Shown here: positions 46,797 to 59,323 of the stretch, in pieces | Numbering within the stretch: position 1 is the first letter of the stretch | Layout: every line of letters starts with the position of its first letter | The notes under the pieces: generated by a model | Databases searched by the model: none | The model's input: only the letters and a program-made list of their open reading frames with translations | Told to the model about the DNA's origin: nothing | DNA from: Clostridium magnum DSM 2767 | GTDB lineage: Bacteria; Bacillota; Clostridia; Clostridiales; Clostridiaceae | DNA: 64,000 bases | Assembly: GCF_001623875.1 (NCBI RefSeq) | Contig: NZ_LWAE01000004.1 | Coordinates: 420,321-484,320 of the forward strand | Reading direction: 5' to 3' | Made by a program: the position numbers and the translations under genes

Positions 46797-48461
46797 TTAT
46801 TGAATATCTTCTGGCTTTATTACATTTTGAATGTTTTTGATTTCTTCCCATCTCTCTTCACTGATTCTATAACCAGTTCCTGGTCCTTTATAGTCGTTTA
46901 TATCATTAACTGCACTTATAACATCAAAATTCTTATCTAGTATAGCTGATGTTTGTAAATAGTCTCCAGTTATCCTTTGTTTAAGCATGTTCAATACATT
47001 GTTCGCTACATCATCAAACCCATTTTTGCTTAAGGCTTTAACTATATCTAGACCAGTAATTCTCTTCTTAAGCATCTCTTCTGCAGCTTTTAAATCTTCA
47101 ACTACATTTCTTTCTGGCATATCTTTGCTGCCGTGAGCATAAGTTGCTGCCTCTACTTCTTCATCCGTTATAGTTGGGAAACCTAATTCCATAAACACAG
47201 CTTGTATTGCTTTTGCTGCCTTATTTCTTATTGCAATAGTCTCTTCTTCTGATACTGGTCTCAAACCACCATCTACCATTAGGTCTCTTTGAAGAACATT
47301 GTAGTCATCAAAATCCTCTGCATCAAAGTTTGAACCAGCAAACATATTGTCATAGTTTGGAACTGCACTATATCCTGAGAATATAAAATCTGTTCCTGGA
47401 AGCATCTGCATAAGTGTTCTTGCAGTTCTTCTTATATCTGAATGTGAGAACGTTTGATCATTTGCTGAAGCTACTTCTATGTCAAGCATAGTAGTTATCA
47501 AGTTTTCAGCAAGTACTGCTCTTATTCCTGATGGAACTGCACCGGTCATACCTATACAACTAACTGCACCATTTTGAAGTCCTTGGACTCCAGCACCTTT
47601 TGTTATATATATACATCTTGCTTCTAAGTAAAGCATGGACTTTCCTTCTGAATATCCCATCAAGGCTTCTGAACCTGTACCTGATGTGAATCTCATTTTA
47701 AGTCCTCTTGAAGCATATGCTGATGCTAAGAATGCTTTTGACCATGGAGTATCGTCTCCATCAGTAAATACTGATTCCGTTCCGTATACAGAAACAGTTT
47801 CTGCATAACTTGTAAGTCCTCTCATACCAAGATCAAGCTCTGTAGCTTCTTCCACTGAACATTGAGTTAAAACTCCTCCACGTCCTACTTGAGATCCTAT
47901 AAGTATTGCTAATGCATTAAATGGTGCATATCTTACTATACCAACTGTAGTTTCTTGCTCTGAAAATCCTCTAATACCAGCTTCTGCTGCATCTGCTGCA
48001 ATCTGCACTGGGTTGTCCTTTAAGTTTGTAACATGGCATTGATTTGATGGAGTTTTTCTAGCTCTCATTTTTTGAAGTGCCATCATCATTTCAACTACAT
48101 TCATATGTGATACAACTTCTACTATCTTAGCTGGAGTTATTGCTGTTGTTATCTTTACAATTTCATCTCTTCCAACATTTATATCTACAAGCATTTGTGA
48201 AATTTTCAACGAATCTAAACTCATAGATTCTTCAGCATCCTTTAGATTTATTGCATAGTCAGCTATAAATCTATCTATTGTGTCAAAATCTTCTCTTTTT
48301 TTTCCATCAAGTTCTACTACTATTCCATTCGCAATTTTTATAGAAGGTTTAGGATCATTTGGGCTTCCCATTGCTATTAAACCCTCTTCTGGCCATTCAC
48401 CTATAAGACCATCTTGGTTTACAGGACGTTGTGCTAAAACTTGAAATCGTTTTGATCTCAT
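46797..48461 (-). CDS. dhaB: B12-dependent glycerol dehydratase, large subunit
   Basis: 554 residues, the usual size: MRSKRFQVLAQRPVNQDGLI at the start, MQKMRARKTPSNQCHVTN-type substrate-channel sequence, DLGMRGLTSYAETVSVYGTE and ASRGLKMRFTSGTGSEALMG. The TIM-barrel subunit holds glycerol and a structural cation and makes 3-hydroxypropanal. First gene of the dha operon. It resembles the Clostridium pasteurianum enzyme as I remember it. Ribosome site GGAGGA. Confidence 0.97.
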   Translation of the reverse strand: MRSKRFQVLAQRPVNQDGLIGEWPEEGLIAMGSPNDPKPSIKIANGIVVELDGKKREDFDTIDRFIADYAINLKDAEESMSLDSLKISQMLVDINVGRDEIVKITTAITPAKIVEVVSHMNVVEMMMALQKMRARKTPSNQCHVTNLKDNPVQIAADAAEAGIRGFSEQETTVGIVRYAPFNALAILIGSQVGRGGVLTQCSVEEATELDLGMRGLTSYAETVSVYGTESVFTDGDDTPWSKAFLASAYASRGLKMRFTSGTGSEALMGYSEGKSMLYLEARCIYITKGAGVQGLQNGAVSCIGMTGAVPSGIRAVLAENLITTMLDIEVASANDQTFSHSDIRRTARTLMQMLPGTDFIFSGYSAVPNYDNMFAGSNFDAEDFDDYNVLQRDLMVDGGLRPVSEEETIAIRNKAAKAIQAVFMELGFPTITDEEVEAATYAHGSKDMPERNVVEDLKAAEEMLKKRITGLDIVKALSKNGFDDVANNVLNMLKQRITGDYLQTSAILDKNFDVISAVNDINDYKGPGTGYRISEERWEEIKNIQNVIKPEDIQ

Positions 48462-48593
48462 TATTATTCCTCCTCTTTATTACACTTTTGCTGTTTTCTA
48501 TTTTTGATTTCTACTTTTTCTGAGTTGTTATTTTTTTATCTATGTTTTAATCATACAATAAATTTGTGAAAACATTATCAAAAAATCTTGGCA

Positions 48594-48653
48594 TGTTTTT
48601 GTATATTCTTGTCTATTTTAAACTTTCTGAATTTTTCTGTTTGTATATTTTTG
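48594..48653 (-). promoter_or_regulatory. Direct repeats upstream of dhaB
   Basis: Two copies of a word like TGTTT(TT)GTATATT(C/T)TTG on the plus strand, 48594-48611 and 48638-48653, about four helical turns apart and 130-190 bases before the dhaB start. Direct repeats of this size suit AraC-family regulators, of which two are encoded nearby. Confidence 0.5.
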
Positions 48654-48708
48654 CTGTATTTACTTATAATTTTTTGCACTATTAGTTATATGAAATAGAC
48701 AAAAAAAG

Positions 48709-48741
48709 ACCTACACTACATAATTTATATGTAGTGTAGAT
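48709..48741 (-). terminator. Terminator after the cupin-PocR-AraC gene
   Basis: A 13-bp stem ATCTACACTACAT/ATGTAGTGTAGGT with 7-base loop, then TTTTTTTG in gene direction, 24 bases after the stop. It insulates the dhaB promoter from the upstream gene. Confidence 0.85.
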
Positions 48742-48764
48742 CCATTATCTAGTGACTGAAGGCT

Positions 48765-50474
48765 TTAGCCTTTACTCTTTTTTGACTTTCTTCTGAATTC
48801 ATTTGGAGTACATCCCTCTAGTTTATTAAATATGCTTCCAAAATAACTCAATTGACTATAGCCAACCAATTTACTTATCTCCGATATCTTCATATCCGTC
48901 TCTTCTAAATACTGCTTAGCTTTTTTTATTCTTAATTTATTTATATAGTCTTTTAAAGACATAGCATTTTTTTCATTAAATAGGGTACTTAGATAATTAG
49001 GGCTTATGAAAAATATTTCAGCAAGGTGACTTAATGTAAGATTCTGATGAAAGTTATTTTCTATATATAAATTTATTTTGTTTATAAGATCATATCTACC
49101 ACTCAATAACATAGAATTTAGGATACTTATACTCTCTTGCGAAAACTCTATTATAGTTTCCTGTAAAATTGTATAATCAGTACAATTACTAATTCTATTT
49201 TTATACCTATATCTCATATCCAAAAACATTTTACTGTCCTTAGTCTCTTCGTAAACTAACCTACTTAAGGTTACTATAAGTTCTTCAAAAATTCCCTTTA
49301 CTTCTTGAACAGAAAATCCTTTTTCTTTATAAACCTTGATAACTTCCTTAATAATCTTAATACATAAGGCATCATCAAGTTTTTTAATTGAATCCTTTAG
49401 CTTATTTTCATATTCAATAGGATATTCTACATGTTCTCTGTTTGAAATAATTTTATCTTTAAAATTATAACTTTTAAGACTTGAAGATACCTGAGCTTTT
49501 AATAGTTTCATATTTGCTTGCTTTAGCGCATCTTCTAAGTAAATTTTTTCTTGTGCATTTTTCAATATTTCATTATTCTTTTTACTTAGTTCCTTTTCCA
49601 CTAAATTATTTTCAATTATCTGTGAAATAAGTTTAGAAACTATACCTAAGGATTCCCTCACAGCATAAAGCCTGCTTTTGGGAATAACCGGTATCTCATT
49701 ATAAGCAGCTATTAATTCTTCAACATTTAAGTTCTGACCACCGAATTTTTCTGAAATAATTCTTTCCATATCTTCAGATCTATTTAGAAGAAAATATCCA
49801 CACTTTATATATCCAAAAATTCGATTATTCACTAATATAGGAATCATTATAGTTATTATATTGCTACAACATGCAAATGCCTTATCTAATTCCTTGAGTC
49901 CACCTTCATACTTTCTATTTTTCTCTTGGCAAACATTCATTCTCTTGCATAAATCACAAAACTTATTTGTATTTATTGGCTCAGTGACATAGTTATTATC
50001 ATTATCCACTATAATAACTGACAGTTGCAAAATTTCTGCTACTTCCCTTTGAATATTTTCCAATACTTCTTTTTCTAATACCTCTAATATATGTTTATCA
50101 TTTGCTATAGATACATCTGGATGCACTTCCATTAACTTTGAAGGAGTATATGTTATTAAAAAAACTAAGTTATCCTTTCCAGTGTTTATTACTTCATGTT
50201 CTGAGTAGGGAGGTGAATGCATGAGCATACCTTCTTTTATATGTTTTTCCTCACCATTTACCATATGTATACCCTCACCACTAAGAACATATAGTATTTG
50301 CTCTTCTCCAAAATGAATATGGCTATATTGACTTTTTCCTGGAAAGAACTTTACGAGTCCTGCACTAAGTCTTTCTGTTAATAAATTAGTAGGCTCGTGG
50401 AGCCAAACTACCTCTCCCCATTCAAATTTCTGAACATCGTATTTACCATCATAATAATTTAAATCATTCCTCAT
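48765..50474 (-). CDS. AraC regulator with cupin and PocR domains
   Basis: About 569 residues. A cupin (SQYSHIHFGEEQILYVLSGEGIHMVNGEE, about residues 40-110), a PocR-like domain (KFCDLCKRMNVCQEKNRKYEGG; ACCSNIITIMIPILVNN; KCGYFL), a long helical stretch, and a C-terminal AraC domain (ISPNYLSTLFNEKNAMSLKDYI; ISEISKLVGYSQLSYFGSIF). It is a one-component sensor-regulator placed directly upstream of dhaBCE and probably acts on it. ATG 50474 follows CGGTGAT. Confidence 0.88.
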   Translation of the reverse strand: MRNDLNYYDGKYDVQKFEWGEVVWLHEPTNLLTERLSAGLVKFFPGKSQYSHIHFGEEQILYVLSGEGIHMVNGEEKHIKEGMLMHSPPYSEHEVINTGKDNLVFLITYTPSKLMEVHPDVSIANDKHILEVLEKEVLENIQREVAEILQLSVIIVDNDNNYVTEPINTNKFCDLCKRMNVCQEKNRKYEGGLKELDKAFACCSNIITIMIPILVNNRIFGYIKCGYFLLNRSEDMERIISEKFGGQNLNVEELIAAYNEIPVIPKSRLYAVRESLGIVSKLISQIIENNLVEKELSKKNNEILKNAQEKIYLEDALKQANMKLLKAQVSSSLKSYNFKDKIISNREHVEYPIEYENKLKDSIKKLDDALCIKIIKEVIKVYKEKGFSVQEVKGIFEELIVTLSRLVYEETKDSKMFLDMRYRYKNRISNCTDYTILQETIIEFSQESISILNSMLLSGRYDLINKINLYIENNFHQNLTLSHLAEIFFISPNYLSTLFNEKNAMSLKDYINKLRIKKAKQYLEETDMKISEISKLVGYSQLSYFGSIFNKLEGCTPNEFRRKSKKSKG

Positions 50475-50550
50475 ATAATCACCGATCCTATAATATAAAT
50501 GCATAGAAACATAACCCTATTATACAATAATGATATTTTATTTCAAACGA

Positions 50551-50590
50551 AAAACCTTGTTATAATCAAAATGACTATAACAAGGTTTCT
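50551..50590 (-). terminator. Terminator upstream of the AraC gene
   Basis: Stem AAACCTTGTTATA/TATAACAAGGTTT with TTTTTCG following in the minus direction. It ends transcription coming from ilvD and the structured element. Confidence 0.8.
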
Positions 50591-50594
50591 AATA

Positions 50595-50755
50595 TAAAGC
50601 CCCCTTCTGACTACTCTCAGAATGTCTGAATACCTATCCGATGACTACCCGCTCTAATACTCCCATCTTCTTCAAAGTGGGAGTAAAGAGCGGCTACGTC
50701 CCTGGATTCGTTCAACTAAGAATCAGATGGTGTTTGAAACCCCACCTGATTCAAG
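50595..50755 (-). other. Structured non-coding element, possible IS200/IS605 right-end relic
   Basis: On the minus strand: a GAATCAGGTGGGG hairpin, TTAGTTGAACGAATCCAGGG, a nested stem GCTCT/AGAGC enclosing ACTCCCAC/GTGGGAGT-like arms, then GTAGTCATCGGATAGG and a TTCTGA/TCAGAA hairpin. There is no ORF. The nested layout resembles right ends of IS200/IS605 elements that act as guide RNA for TnpB, or a stand-alone structured RNA. No TnpB gene is near. Confidence 0.45.
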
Positions 50756-50772
50756 TTTTCACTTCATCACTA

Positions 50773-52431
50773 TTACTTCAATACCGCCCCAGTATTTGCT
50801 GAAGTAACTAGTTTTGCATATCTTCCTAAATAACCTTTTGTTATTTTAGGTTCTGGTTTAACATACTTTTCTTTACGTCTAGCTAATTCTTCGTCGCTAA
50901 CTTTTAATTCTAACTTTTTATTTGTTATGTCTACTGAAATTGTATCTCCCTCTTCAACAAGACCTATAAGTCCACCTTCCATAGCTTCTGGTGAAATATG
51001 CCCTATAGCTGCCCCTCTTGTTGCTCCTGAGAATCTTCCATCTGTTAAAAGTGCTACATCCTTATCTAACCCCATACCAGCTATAGCGGAAGTAGGTGAT
51101 AACATTTCTCTCATTCCGGGGCCGCCTTTTGGTCCTTCATATCTTATAACTACTACATCACCCTTATTTATTTTTCCTCCGAATATTGCTTCTACAGCTT
51201 CATCCTCTGAATTAAATACTCTAGCTGGACCTTCATGCTTAAGCATTTCCTTAGCTACTGCAGACTCCTTTACAACGGCTCCATCTACAGCCAAGTTTCC
51301 TCTTAATATAGCAAGTCCACCTTTTTCACTGTATGGTGCTTCTACAGAATGAATTACATTGTTATCCTGTATAGATCTTTCTTTTATGTTTTCTCCTACA
51401 GTTTTTCCTGTTACTGTTAAAGCATTTTCATAAATAAGTCCTTTTTTAGATAGTTCATTCATCATTGCTGGAATTCCACCTGCAAGGTGTAAATCTTCCA
51501 TGTGATATTTCCCGCTAGGACTTAATTTAGTTAAGCAAGGAGTTTTTGAACTTATTTCATCAAATAAGCTTAAGTCAAGCTCTATTCCAGCTTCATGTGC
51601 TATTGCTGGTAAATGCAATACAGTATTTGTTGATCCTGCCATAGCCATATCTACAGTTATAGCATTTTTAAATGCATCTAAAGTTAGTATATCTAATGGT
51701 TTTATATCATTTTTTAATAATTCCATAACTCTCATGCCAGCATATTTACCTAATTGTTTTCTTTCCCCTGAATGAGCTGCTGCTGTTCCATTATAAGGAA
51801 GACCCATACCTAGAACTTCAGTTAAACAATTCATACTATTTGCAGTAAATAAACCTGAGCAGGAACCACATCCTGGACAAGCTTTTTCAGCTATTTTTTC
51901 AAGTTCTTCTGCTGTAATTTTGCCGTCATTGTAAGTTCCAACACTTTCTATAACAGTAGTGAAATCTGCGTCACAACCATTATATTTACCAGCTTTCATT
52001 GGACCACCACTAACAACTACTGCTGGTATGTTAAGTCTTGCTGCTGCCATCATCATTCCTGGAACGATTTTATCACAGTTTGGAATTAAAACTAAAGCAT
52101 CAAATCCATGTGCCATAGCCATAGTCTCTATAGAATCTGCTATAAGTTCTCTGCTTGCTAGGGAATATTTCATTCCAATGTGTCCCATAGCAATACCATC
52201 ACATACTCCTATAGCTGGGAATTCCATTGGAGTTCCTCCTGCAAGTCTTACTCCTACTTTTGCAGCTTCTGCAATTTCATCTAAATGAAGATGTCCTGGT
52301 ATTACTTCATTTTGTGCATTTACAATACCAATTAAAGGTCTTTCTATCTCTTCTTTTGTAAGACCCATACCATACATTAATGATCTTGCTGGTGCTCCTT
52401 TAGCCCCGCCTTTTACAACATTACTTTTCAT
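50773..52431 (-). CDS. ilvD: Dihydroxy-acid dehydratase
   Basis: 552 residues, standard length. The Fe-S ligands lie in [31 protein letters not shown] and [43 protein letters not shown] is the C-terminal signature. It makes the 2-keto acid precursors of valine and isoleucine. It stands apart from other ilv genes except ilvE 2.4 kb away. A short ORF overlaps its start codon. Confidence 0.97.
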   Translation of the reverse strand: MKSNVVKGGAKGAPARSLMYGMGLTKEEIERPLIGIVNAQNEVIPGHLHLDEIAEAAKVGVRLAGGTPMEFPAIGVCDGIAMGHIGMKYSLASRELIADSIETMAMAHGFDALVLIPNCDKIVPGMMMAAARLNIPAVVVSGGPMKAGKYNGCDADFTTVIESVGTYNDGKITAEELEKIAEKACPGCGSCSGLFTANSMNCLTEVLGMGLPYNGTAAAHSGERKQLGKYAGMRVMELLKNDIKPLDILTLDAFKNAITVDMAMAGSTNTVLHLPAIAHEAGIELDLSLFDEISSKTPCLTKLSPSGKYHMEDLHLAGGIPAMMNELSKKGLIYENALTVTGKTVGENIKERSIQDNNVIHSVEAPYSEKGGLAILRGNLAVDGAVVKESAVAKEMLKHEGPARVFNSEDEAVEAIFGGKINKGDVVVIRYEGPKGGPGMREMLSPTSAIAGMGLDKDVALLTDGRFSGATRGAAIGHISPEAMEGGLIGLVEEGDTISVDITNKKLELKVSDEELARRKEKYVKPEPKITKGYLGRYAKLVTSANTGAVLK

Positions 52432-52481
52432 AGCCTTTTCCCTCCTGTATTCCTTATATGCCCAGAATGATTATTAATCAT
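52428..52481 (-). CDS. 17-residue upstream ORF coupled to ilvD
   Basis: The ATG at 52481 follows AGGAGACAGA, a good ribosome site. It encodes [17 protein letters not shown] and stops in a TGA overlapping the ilvD ATG (ATGA). A longer in-frame start at 52535 gives 35 residues but has no ribosome site. It is not strongly enriched in branched-chain codons, so translational coupling is likelier than classic attenuation. Confidence 0.45.
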   Translation of the reverse strand: MINNHSGHIRNTGGKRL

Positions 52482-52503
52482 TCTGTCTCCTGTATTCCTT
52501 ATA
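52442..52503 (-). repeat. 17-bp direct repeats carrying ribosome sites
   Basis: TATAAGGAATACAGGAG occurs twice (52458-52442 and 52503-52487, minus strand). One copy serves the short ORF and one serves ilvD. A palindrome CAGAATGATT/AATCATTCTG lies between them and a second (ATAAAGATT/AATCTTTAT) just upstream. Confidence 0.75.
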
Positions 52504-52746
52504 ATCGCATAAAGATTATCAATCTTTATATTCATTCTGTTACTTATAATTATAGAAAAATTGCAAGTTAAGTACTTTGATGGAAGTGTATATTCTATGC
52601 ATTATATATCATAAGCTTCATTTCATTAATATCATTATAGTCTTTTTTAATATTAATAAGTTACGTAAAAATCATTATTTTCTAACTATAGTACTACTAT
52701 TAAAATATTACGATTAATTATTAATAAATTAAGATTTGAATTATTT

Positions 52747-53511
52747 TTAAAGGTTAGTATGAAGTAATTGAATAGTTTTACGTAAATCTACTACAGAAAT
52801 TTGTCCCGGTGCAGAAACTTTTTTAGCTGCACCAAAAGTTAATGCAGAGCCAAATATCTCACCTGATAGTCTGCTAATAACACCTTTTCCTGCCATAGAC
52901 ATTGTAATAATAGGACCCTTCGCATATTCTTCATTCATAATACGGGTTGCATCTAATAGTGTAATTACATCCGCAGCACAAGTTGGCATAACAGCAATTT
53001 TAGGAAGATCTCCACCTAATTCATCGGCCTTACGTAAACGTGATATTATCTCCTCTTTTGATGGTGTATTTTTAAAATCATGGTTTGAAATAATAACTGC
53101 TAATCCATTGATATGTGCCGCCTCAACTAAATCCTTAATATTTTCTTCCTCATTGAATAGCTCAATATCTATTACTTCAACCTGTTTTGTTTCTACAATT
53201 CTTTTATTTAATTCAAAGTAGAATTCTGTGCTAACTTCTTTTTGTCCGCCTTCTTTAGCACTACGAAATGTAAATATAATAGGTTTATCTGCTAGAATTG
53301 TTCTAATTGCTTTCAGAGCCTCCTTAACTTTATCTATGTCTTTAACATCTTCAAAGAAATCTACCCGCCATTCTACAACATCTAAATCAAGATTCTTTAA
53401 AAAATTAGCCTCCTCAACAAGTTGATCAATAGTTTCACCTACCATTGGCACACAAATCTTAGGTAGTCCCTCACCAATTTTAACATTTTTAATTGTAACT
53501 ACTTTTTTCAT
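52747..53511 (-). CDS. aroD: Type I 3-dehydroquinate dehydratase
   Basis: 254 residues. The Schiff-base lysine is in GGDLPKIAVMPTCAADV and the catalytic histidine in VIISNHDFKNTPS; EWRVDFFEDV and MSMAGKGVISRLSGEIFGS complete the family pattern. It dehydrates 3-dehydroquinate in the shikimate route or in quinate use. It is divergent from a LysR gene and separate from other aro genes, which leaves a catabolic role possible. Confidence 0.95.
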   Translation of the reverse strand: MKKVVTIKNVKIGEGLPKICVPMVGETIDQLVEEANFLKNLDLDVVEWRVDFFEDVKDIDKVKEALKAIRTILADKPIIFTFRSAKEGGQKEVSTEFYFELNKRIVETKQVEVIDIELFNEEENIKDLVEAAHINGLAVIISNHDFKNTPSKEEIISRLRKADELGGDLPKIAVMPTCAADVITLLDATRIMNEEYAKGPIITMSMAGKGVISRLSGEIFGSALTFGAAKKVSAPGQISVVDLRKTIQLLHTNL

Positions 53512-53721
53512 TCATATCCATCCTTTCTAAATATATTTACGCTTAATTGAAATATTAATATATTTATAATAACAGAGATTACCAATATAATAAATCCATT
53601 AATTAAATCAATATTTTATTCTTTATTAATAGAAAACATTTATATGTTTTGATATAATAATTGATACATACTATAGACAAAATACAAATATTAGTTAATT
53701 TTCTGAAGGGGATGAGTAAAA

Positions 53722-54618
53722 ATGAACTTAAAACATCTTGAATATTTTCGAGTACTAGCCAAGATGGAACATTACACACAGGCTGCTGAATATCTATCTA
53801 TTACCCAACCTAGCTTAACATATGCTATTTCAGAACTAGAAAAAGAATTAGAAACATATTTATTCGAAAAACAAGGACGTAACATTCGCTTGACAAAATA
53901 CGGTCAGTTTTTTCTTTCATATGTAGATAATGCTTTAAACGAACTTCAAAAAGGTGAAAAAAAATTACGTGAATTAGTAAGTCCATCTCACGGAAAAATT
54001 GACTTAGCATTCATTTACACACTTGGTCCCCATTTCGTACCAACCATGATTCAAAGCTTTTTTAGTAATGAAGCTAACAAGAACATATCTTTCTCCTTTA
54101 GCCAAGGAAATACTAAAAATATTGTTCAAGGACTTAAAGAAGAAAAATACGATTTAGCATTTTGCTCTTGGACGGAAGATGAGCCAGATATTGATTTCGT
54201 GCCGCTAGCGAAACAAGAACTAGTGCTTATTGTACCGCTGAACCATCCACTTGCAAAATACGATAAAATTGATTTAAAGGACACAGCACCTTATCCTTTT
54301 GTGTTCTTTAACAAAAAAAGTGGTATCCGACCTCTTATTGATAGTTTATTTACAAAGGTTGGAGTCACACCAAAAATTATATGTGAGGTTGAGGAGGATA
54401 GTGCAGTTGCTGGATTAGTATCTGTTAATTATGGTATTGCAGTTGTTCCTCGTATATGGATACTTCAACATTTTGATATTAAAATTTTGCCAATAGAAAG
54501 ACCTGCTCATGAACGCTTTATCTATCTCGCTTCTATAAAAAATAGATACTTAAGCCCTGTAGTTCATTTATTCCGTGATTTTGCTCTTGATTATAGCAAA
54601 ACACATTACTTTTTTTAA
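53722..54618 (+). CDS. LysR-family regulator, divergent from aroD
   Basis: 298 residues: the N-terminal HTH MNLKHLEYFRVLAKMEHYTQAAEYLSITQPSLTYAISELE and an effector-binding domain. Ribosome site GAAGGGG. The divergent layout suggests control of aroD and itself. No neighbouring gene identifies the inducer. Confidence 0.9.
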   Translation: MNLKHLEYFRVLAKMEHYTQAAEYLSITQPSLTYAISELEKELETYLFEKQGRNIRLTKYGQFFLSYVDNALNELQKGEKKLRELVSPSHGKIDLAFIYTLGPHFVPTMIQSFFSNEANKNISFSFSQGNTKNIVQGLKEEKYDLAFCSWTEDEPDIDFVPLAKQELVLIVPLNHPLAKYDKIDLKDTAPYPFVFFNKKSGIRPLIDSLFTKVGVTPKIICEVEEDSAVAGLVSVNYGIAVVPRIWILQHFDIKILPIERPAHERFIYLASIKNRYLSPVVHLFRDFALDYSKTHYFF

Positions 54619-54802
54619 AAAGTATGCTGGTTACTTTGTTTTATTTTTGGTTTAAAATAAAATTAATTTTTGGAATATTTTTTGCATATTATTATGCGAA
54701 AAAAATTTTTTCAATGAATTTTTGGAAAATATTCATGAACCATTGATATGATGTTAAAATAAGATAAGAAATTTAAAACTATTATTTTATGGAGGATTTT
54801 TT

Positions 54803-55828
54803 ATGAGTAAAAATGTAAATATTGATTGGGCAAACTTGGGATTTGATTATATAAAAACAGATTTACGTTATATCTCAAGATGGAAAGACGGAAAATGGGA
54901 TGAAGGACAATTAGTTGAAGATAATATGCTTACTATCAGCGAAGCTTCAACAGCTCTTCATTATGGACAACAATGTTTTGAGGGTTTAAAAGCATATCGT
55001 ACAAAAGAAGGCAAAATTCAGCTCTTTAGACCAGATAGAAATGCAAACCGTATGATTGATACTTGTAGACGTATCTTAATGCCAGAAGTTTCAGTAGAAA
55101 AATTTATAGATGCATGTATTCAAGTTGTTAAAGCAAATGAGCATTTTGTTCCACCATATGAAACTGGAGCTACTCTTTATCTTAGACCTTTTGTAATAGG
55201 TGTTGGTAGTAACATAGGTGTTAAACCAGCTCCAGAATATATTTTCTCTGTATTCTGCATACCTGTAGGCCCTTACTTTAAGGGTGGTATGGTTCCTGTA
55301 AACTTTAATATATCAGAATATGATAGAGCTGCTCCATATGGAACAGGTGCTGCAAAAGTTGGAGGTAACTATGCTGGAAGTCTTTATCCACATGAATTAG
55401 CAGCAAAAAAGGGATTTGCAGATTGTGTTTATCTTGACCCAGCTACACATACTAAAATAGAAGAAGTTGGTGCAGCTAACTTCTTTGGAATAACAAAGGA
55501 TAACAAATTTGTTACTCCAAAATCTCCATCAATTCTTCCAAGTGTAACTAAATACTCACTATTACATATTGCAAAAGAGTACTTAAAAATGGAAGTAGAA
55601 GAAAGAGATGTTTTCATAGACAATTTAGATGAATTTAAAGAAGCTGGTGCTTGTGGAACTGCTGCAGTAATAACTCCAATTGGTGGTATTGAATATAAGG
55701 ATAAATTGCATGTATTCCACAGTGAAACAGAAGTTGGTCCTGTTACTAAAGAGCTTTATAATACTCTATATGGAATTCAACGTGGAGATGTAGAAGCTCC
55801 AGAAGGATGGATTGTAGAAGTTAAATAA
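54803..55828 (+). CDS. ilvE: Branched-chain amino acid aminotransferase
   Basis: 341 residues of fold type IV. The PLP lysine is in [49 protein letters not shown] and [15 protein letters not shown] match the longer class II enzymes. It interconverts valine, leucine and isoleucine with their keto acids, using the product of IlvD. Monocistronic, with its own terminator. Ribosome site GGAGGA. Confidence 0.96.
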   Translation: MSKNVNIDWANLGFDYIKTDLRYISRWKDGKWDEGQLVEDNMLTISEASTALHYGQQCFEGLKAYRTKEGKIQLFRPDRNANRMIDTCRRILMPEVSVEKFIDACIQVVKANEHFVPPYETGATLYLRPFVIGVGSNIGVKPAPEYIFSVFCIPVGPYFKGGMVPVNFNISEYDRAAPYGTGAAKVGGNYAGSLYPHELAAKKGFADCVYLDPATHTKIEEVGAANFFGITKDNKFVTPKSPSILPSVTKYSLLHIAKEYLKMEVEERDVFIDNLDEFKEAGACGTAAVITPIGGIEYKDKLHVFHSETEVGPVTKELYNTLYGIQRGDVEAPEGWIVEVK

Positions 55829-55846
55829 TTTTCAACATGAGTTAAG

Positions 55847-55877
55847 AAGAACACTGAGCATCAAACTCAGTGTTCTT
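55847..55877 (+). terminator. Terminator after ilvE
   Basis: Perfect 12-bp stem AAGAACACTGAG/CTCAGTGTTCTT, loop 7, then TAC; 18 bases after the stop. Confidence 0.8.
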
Positions 55878-55917
55878 TACTATCCACTAAACAACAATCT
55901 AATCTTATATATAAAAG

Positions 55918-55970
55918 CCTCCGTGTAGTACCATCAACACTGTAAAGCTTAACCGCTCTGTTAGGAATAT
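55918..55970 (-). pseudogene. Degenerate 5S rRNA fragment
   Basis: About 53 bases align with the middle of the intact 5S gene at 56041: the shared words are AGTACCATCA, CACTGTAAAGCTTAACC and GTT.GGAAT, with several substitutions. The ends of the 5S are missing. It lies beyond the rRNA terminator, so it is a relic, not a functional gene. Confidence 0.75.
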
Positions 55971-55997
55971 ATATGTTATTTACTACTTACATAAATA

Positions 55998-56032
55998 AAA
56001 AAACACTAAGTATTTAAACTTAGTGTTTTTTG
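55998..56032 (-). terminator. rRNA operon terminator
   Basis: Stem AAACACTAAGT/ACTTAGTGTTT, loop 6, with T tracts on both sides; it lies just beyond the 3' end of 5S. Confidence 0.85.
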
Positions 56033-56040
56033 TTATTTAC

Positions 56041-56155
56041 CTGGCGACGACTTACTCTCCCACACAGTCTCCCGTGCAGTACCATCAGCACTGTAAAGCT
56101 TAACCTTCGTGTTCGGAATGGAAACGGGTGTTACCTTTACGTCATAATCACCAGA
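56041..56155 (-). rRNA. rrf: 5S ribosomal RNA
   Basis: The minus strand begins CTGGTGATTATGACG and ends GTCGCCAG, which pair as the terminal helix. The interior CCCGTTTCCATTCCGAACACG is typical of 5S. Ends are accurate to a few bases. It is third in the 16S-23S-5S order. Confidence 0.93.
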
Positions 56156-56162
56156 TTTATTT

Positions 56163-56413
56163 AGTTGAGAGTTAAGAATTAATAGTTAAGAGTTATGGTT
56201 GTTTTTTCTCCTAGCGTCGAAAAAACGTTAATTATATTAACTAATAACTTTATACACAATAAATTATTAACTCTATGAGAATATTATTCTCTGAAAATTG
56301 CACAGTGCTAAGTATCGCTTTTATTATAGAGTTCAATTAATTAAATTTCAAATTTTCACGCTAGTGAAAATCATCATTAACTCTTAATTCTCAACTCTAC
56401 ACTCTTAACTATT
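56163..56413. repeat. Inverted repeat in the 23S-5S spacer
   Basis: The spacer is flanked by AGTTGAGAGTTAAGAATTAA-like sequence on the left and its approximate complement on the right (TTAACTCTTAATTCTCAACT). It may form the processing stalk around the spacer or be a small inserted repeat of the GAGTTAAGAGTTAA type. Confidence 0.5.
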
Positions 56414-56415
56414 CT

Positions 56416-59323
<2,908 letters not shown>

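Noticed and set aside
46797..48764. Cobalamin riboswitch before dhaB
   Set aside because: The leader is short and AT-rich, with no B12-box-like conserved sequence.
52432..52746. T-box leader before ilvD
   Set aside because: No GGGTGG-type T-box sequence or specifier-loop stem; only small palindromes and the repeated ribosome site.
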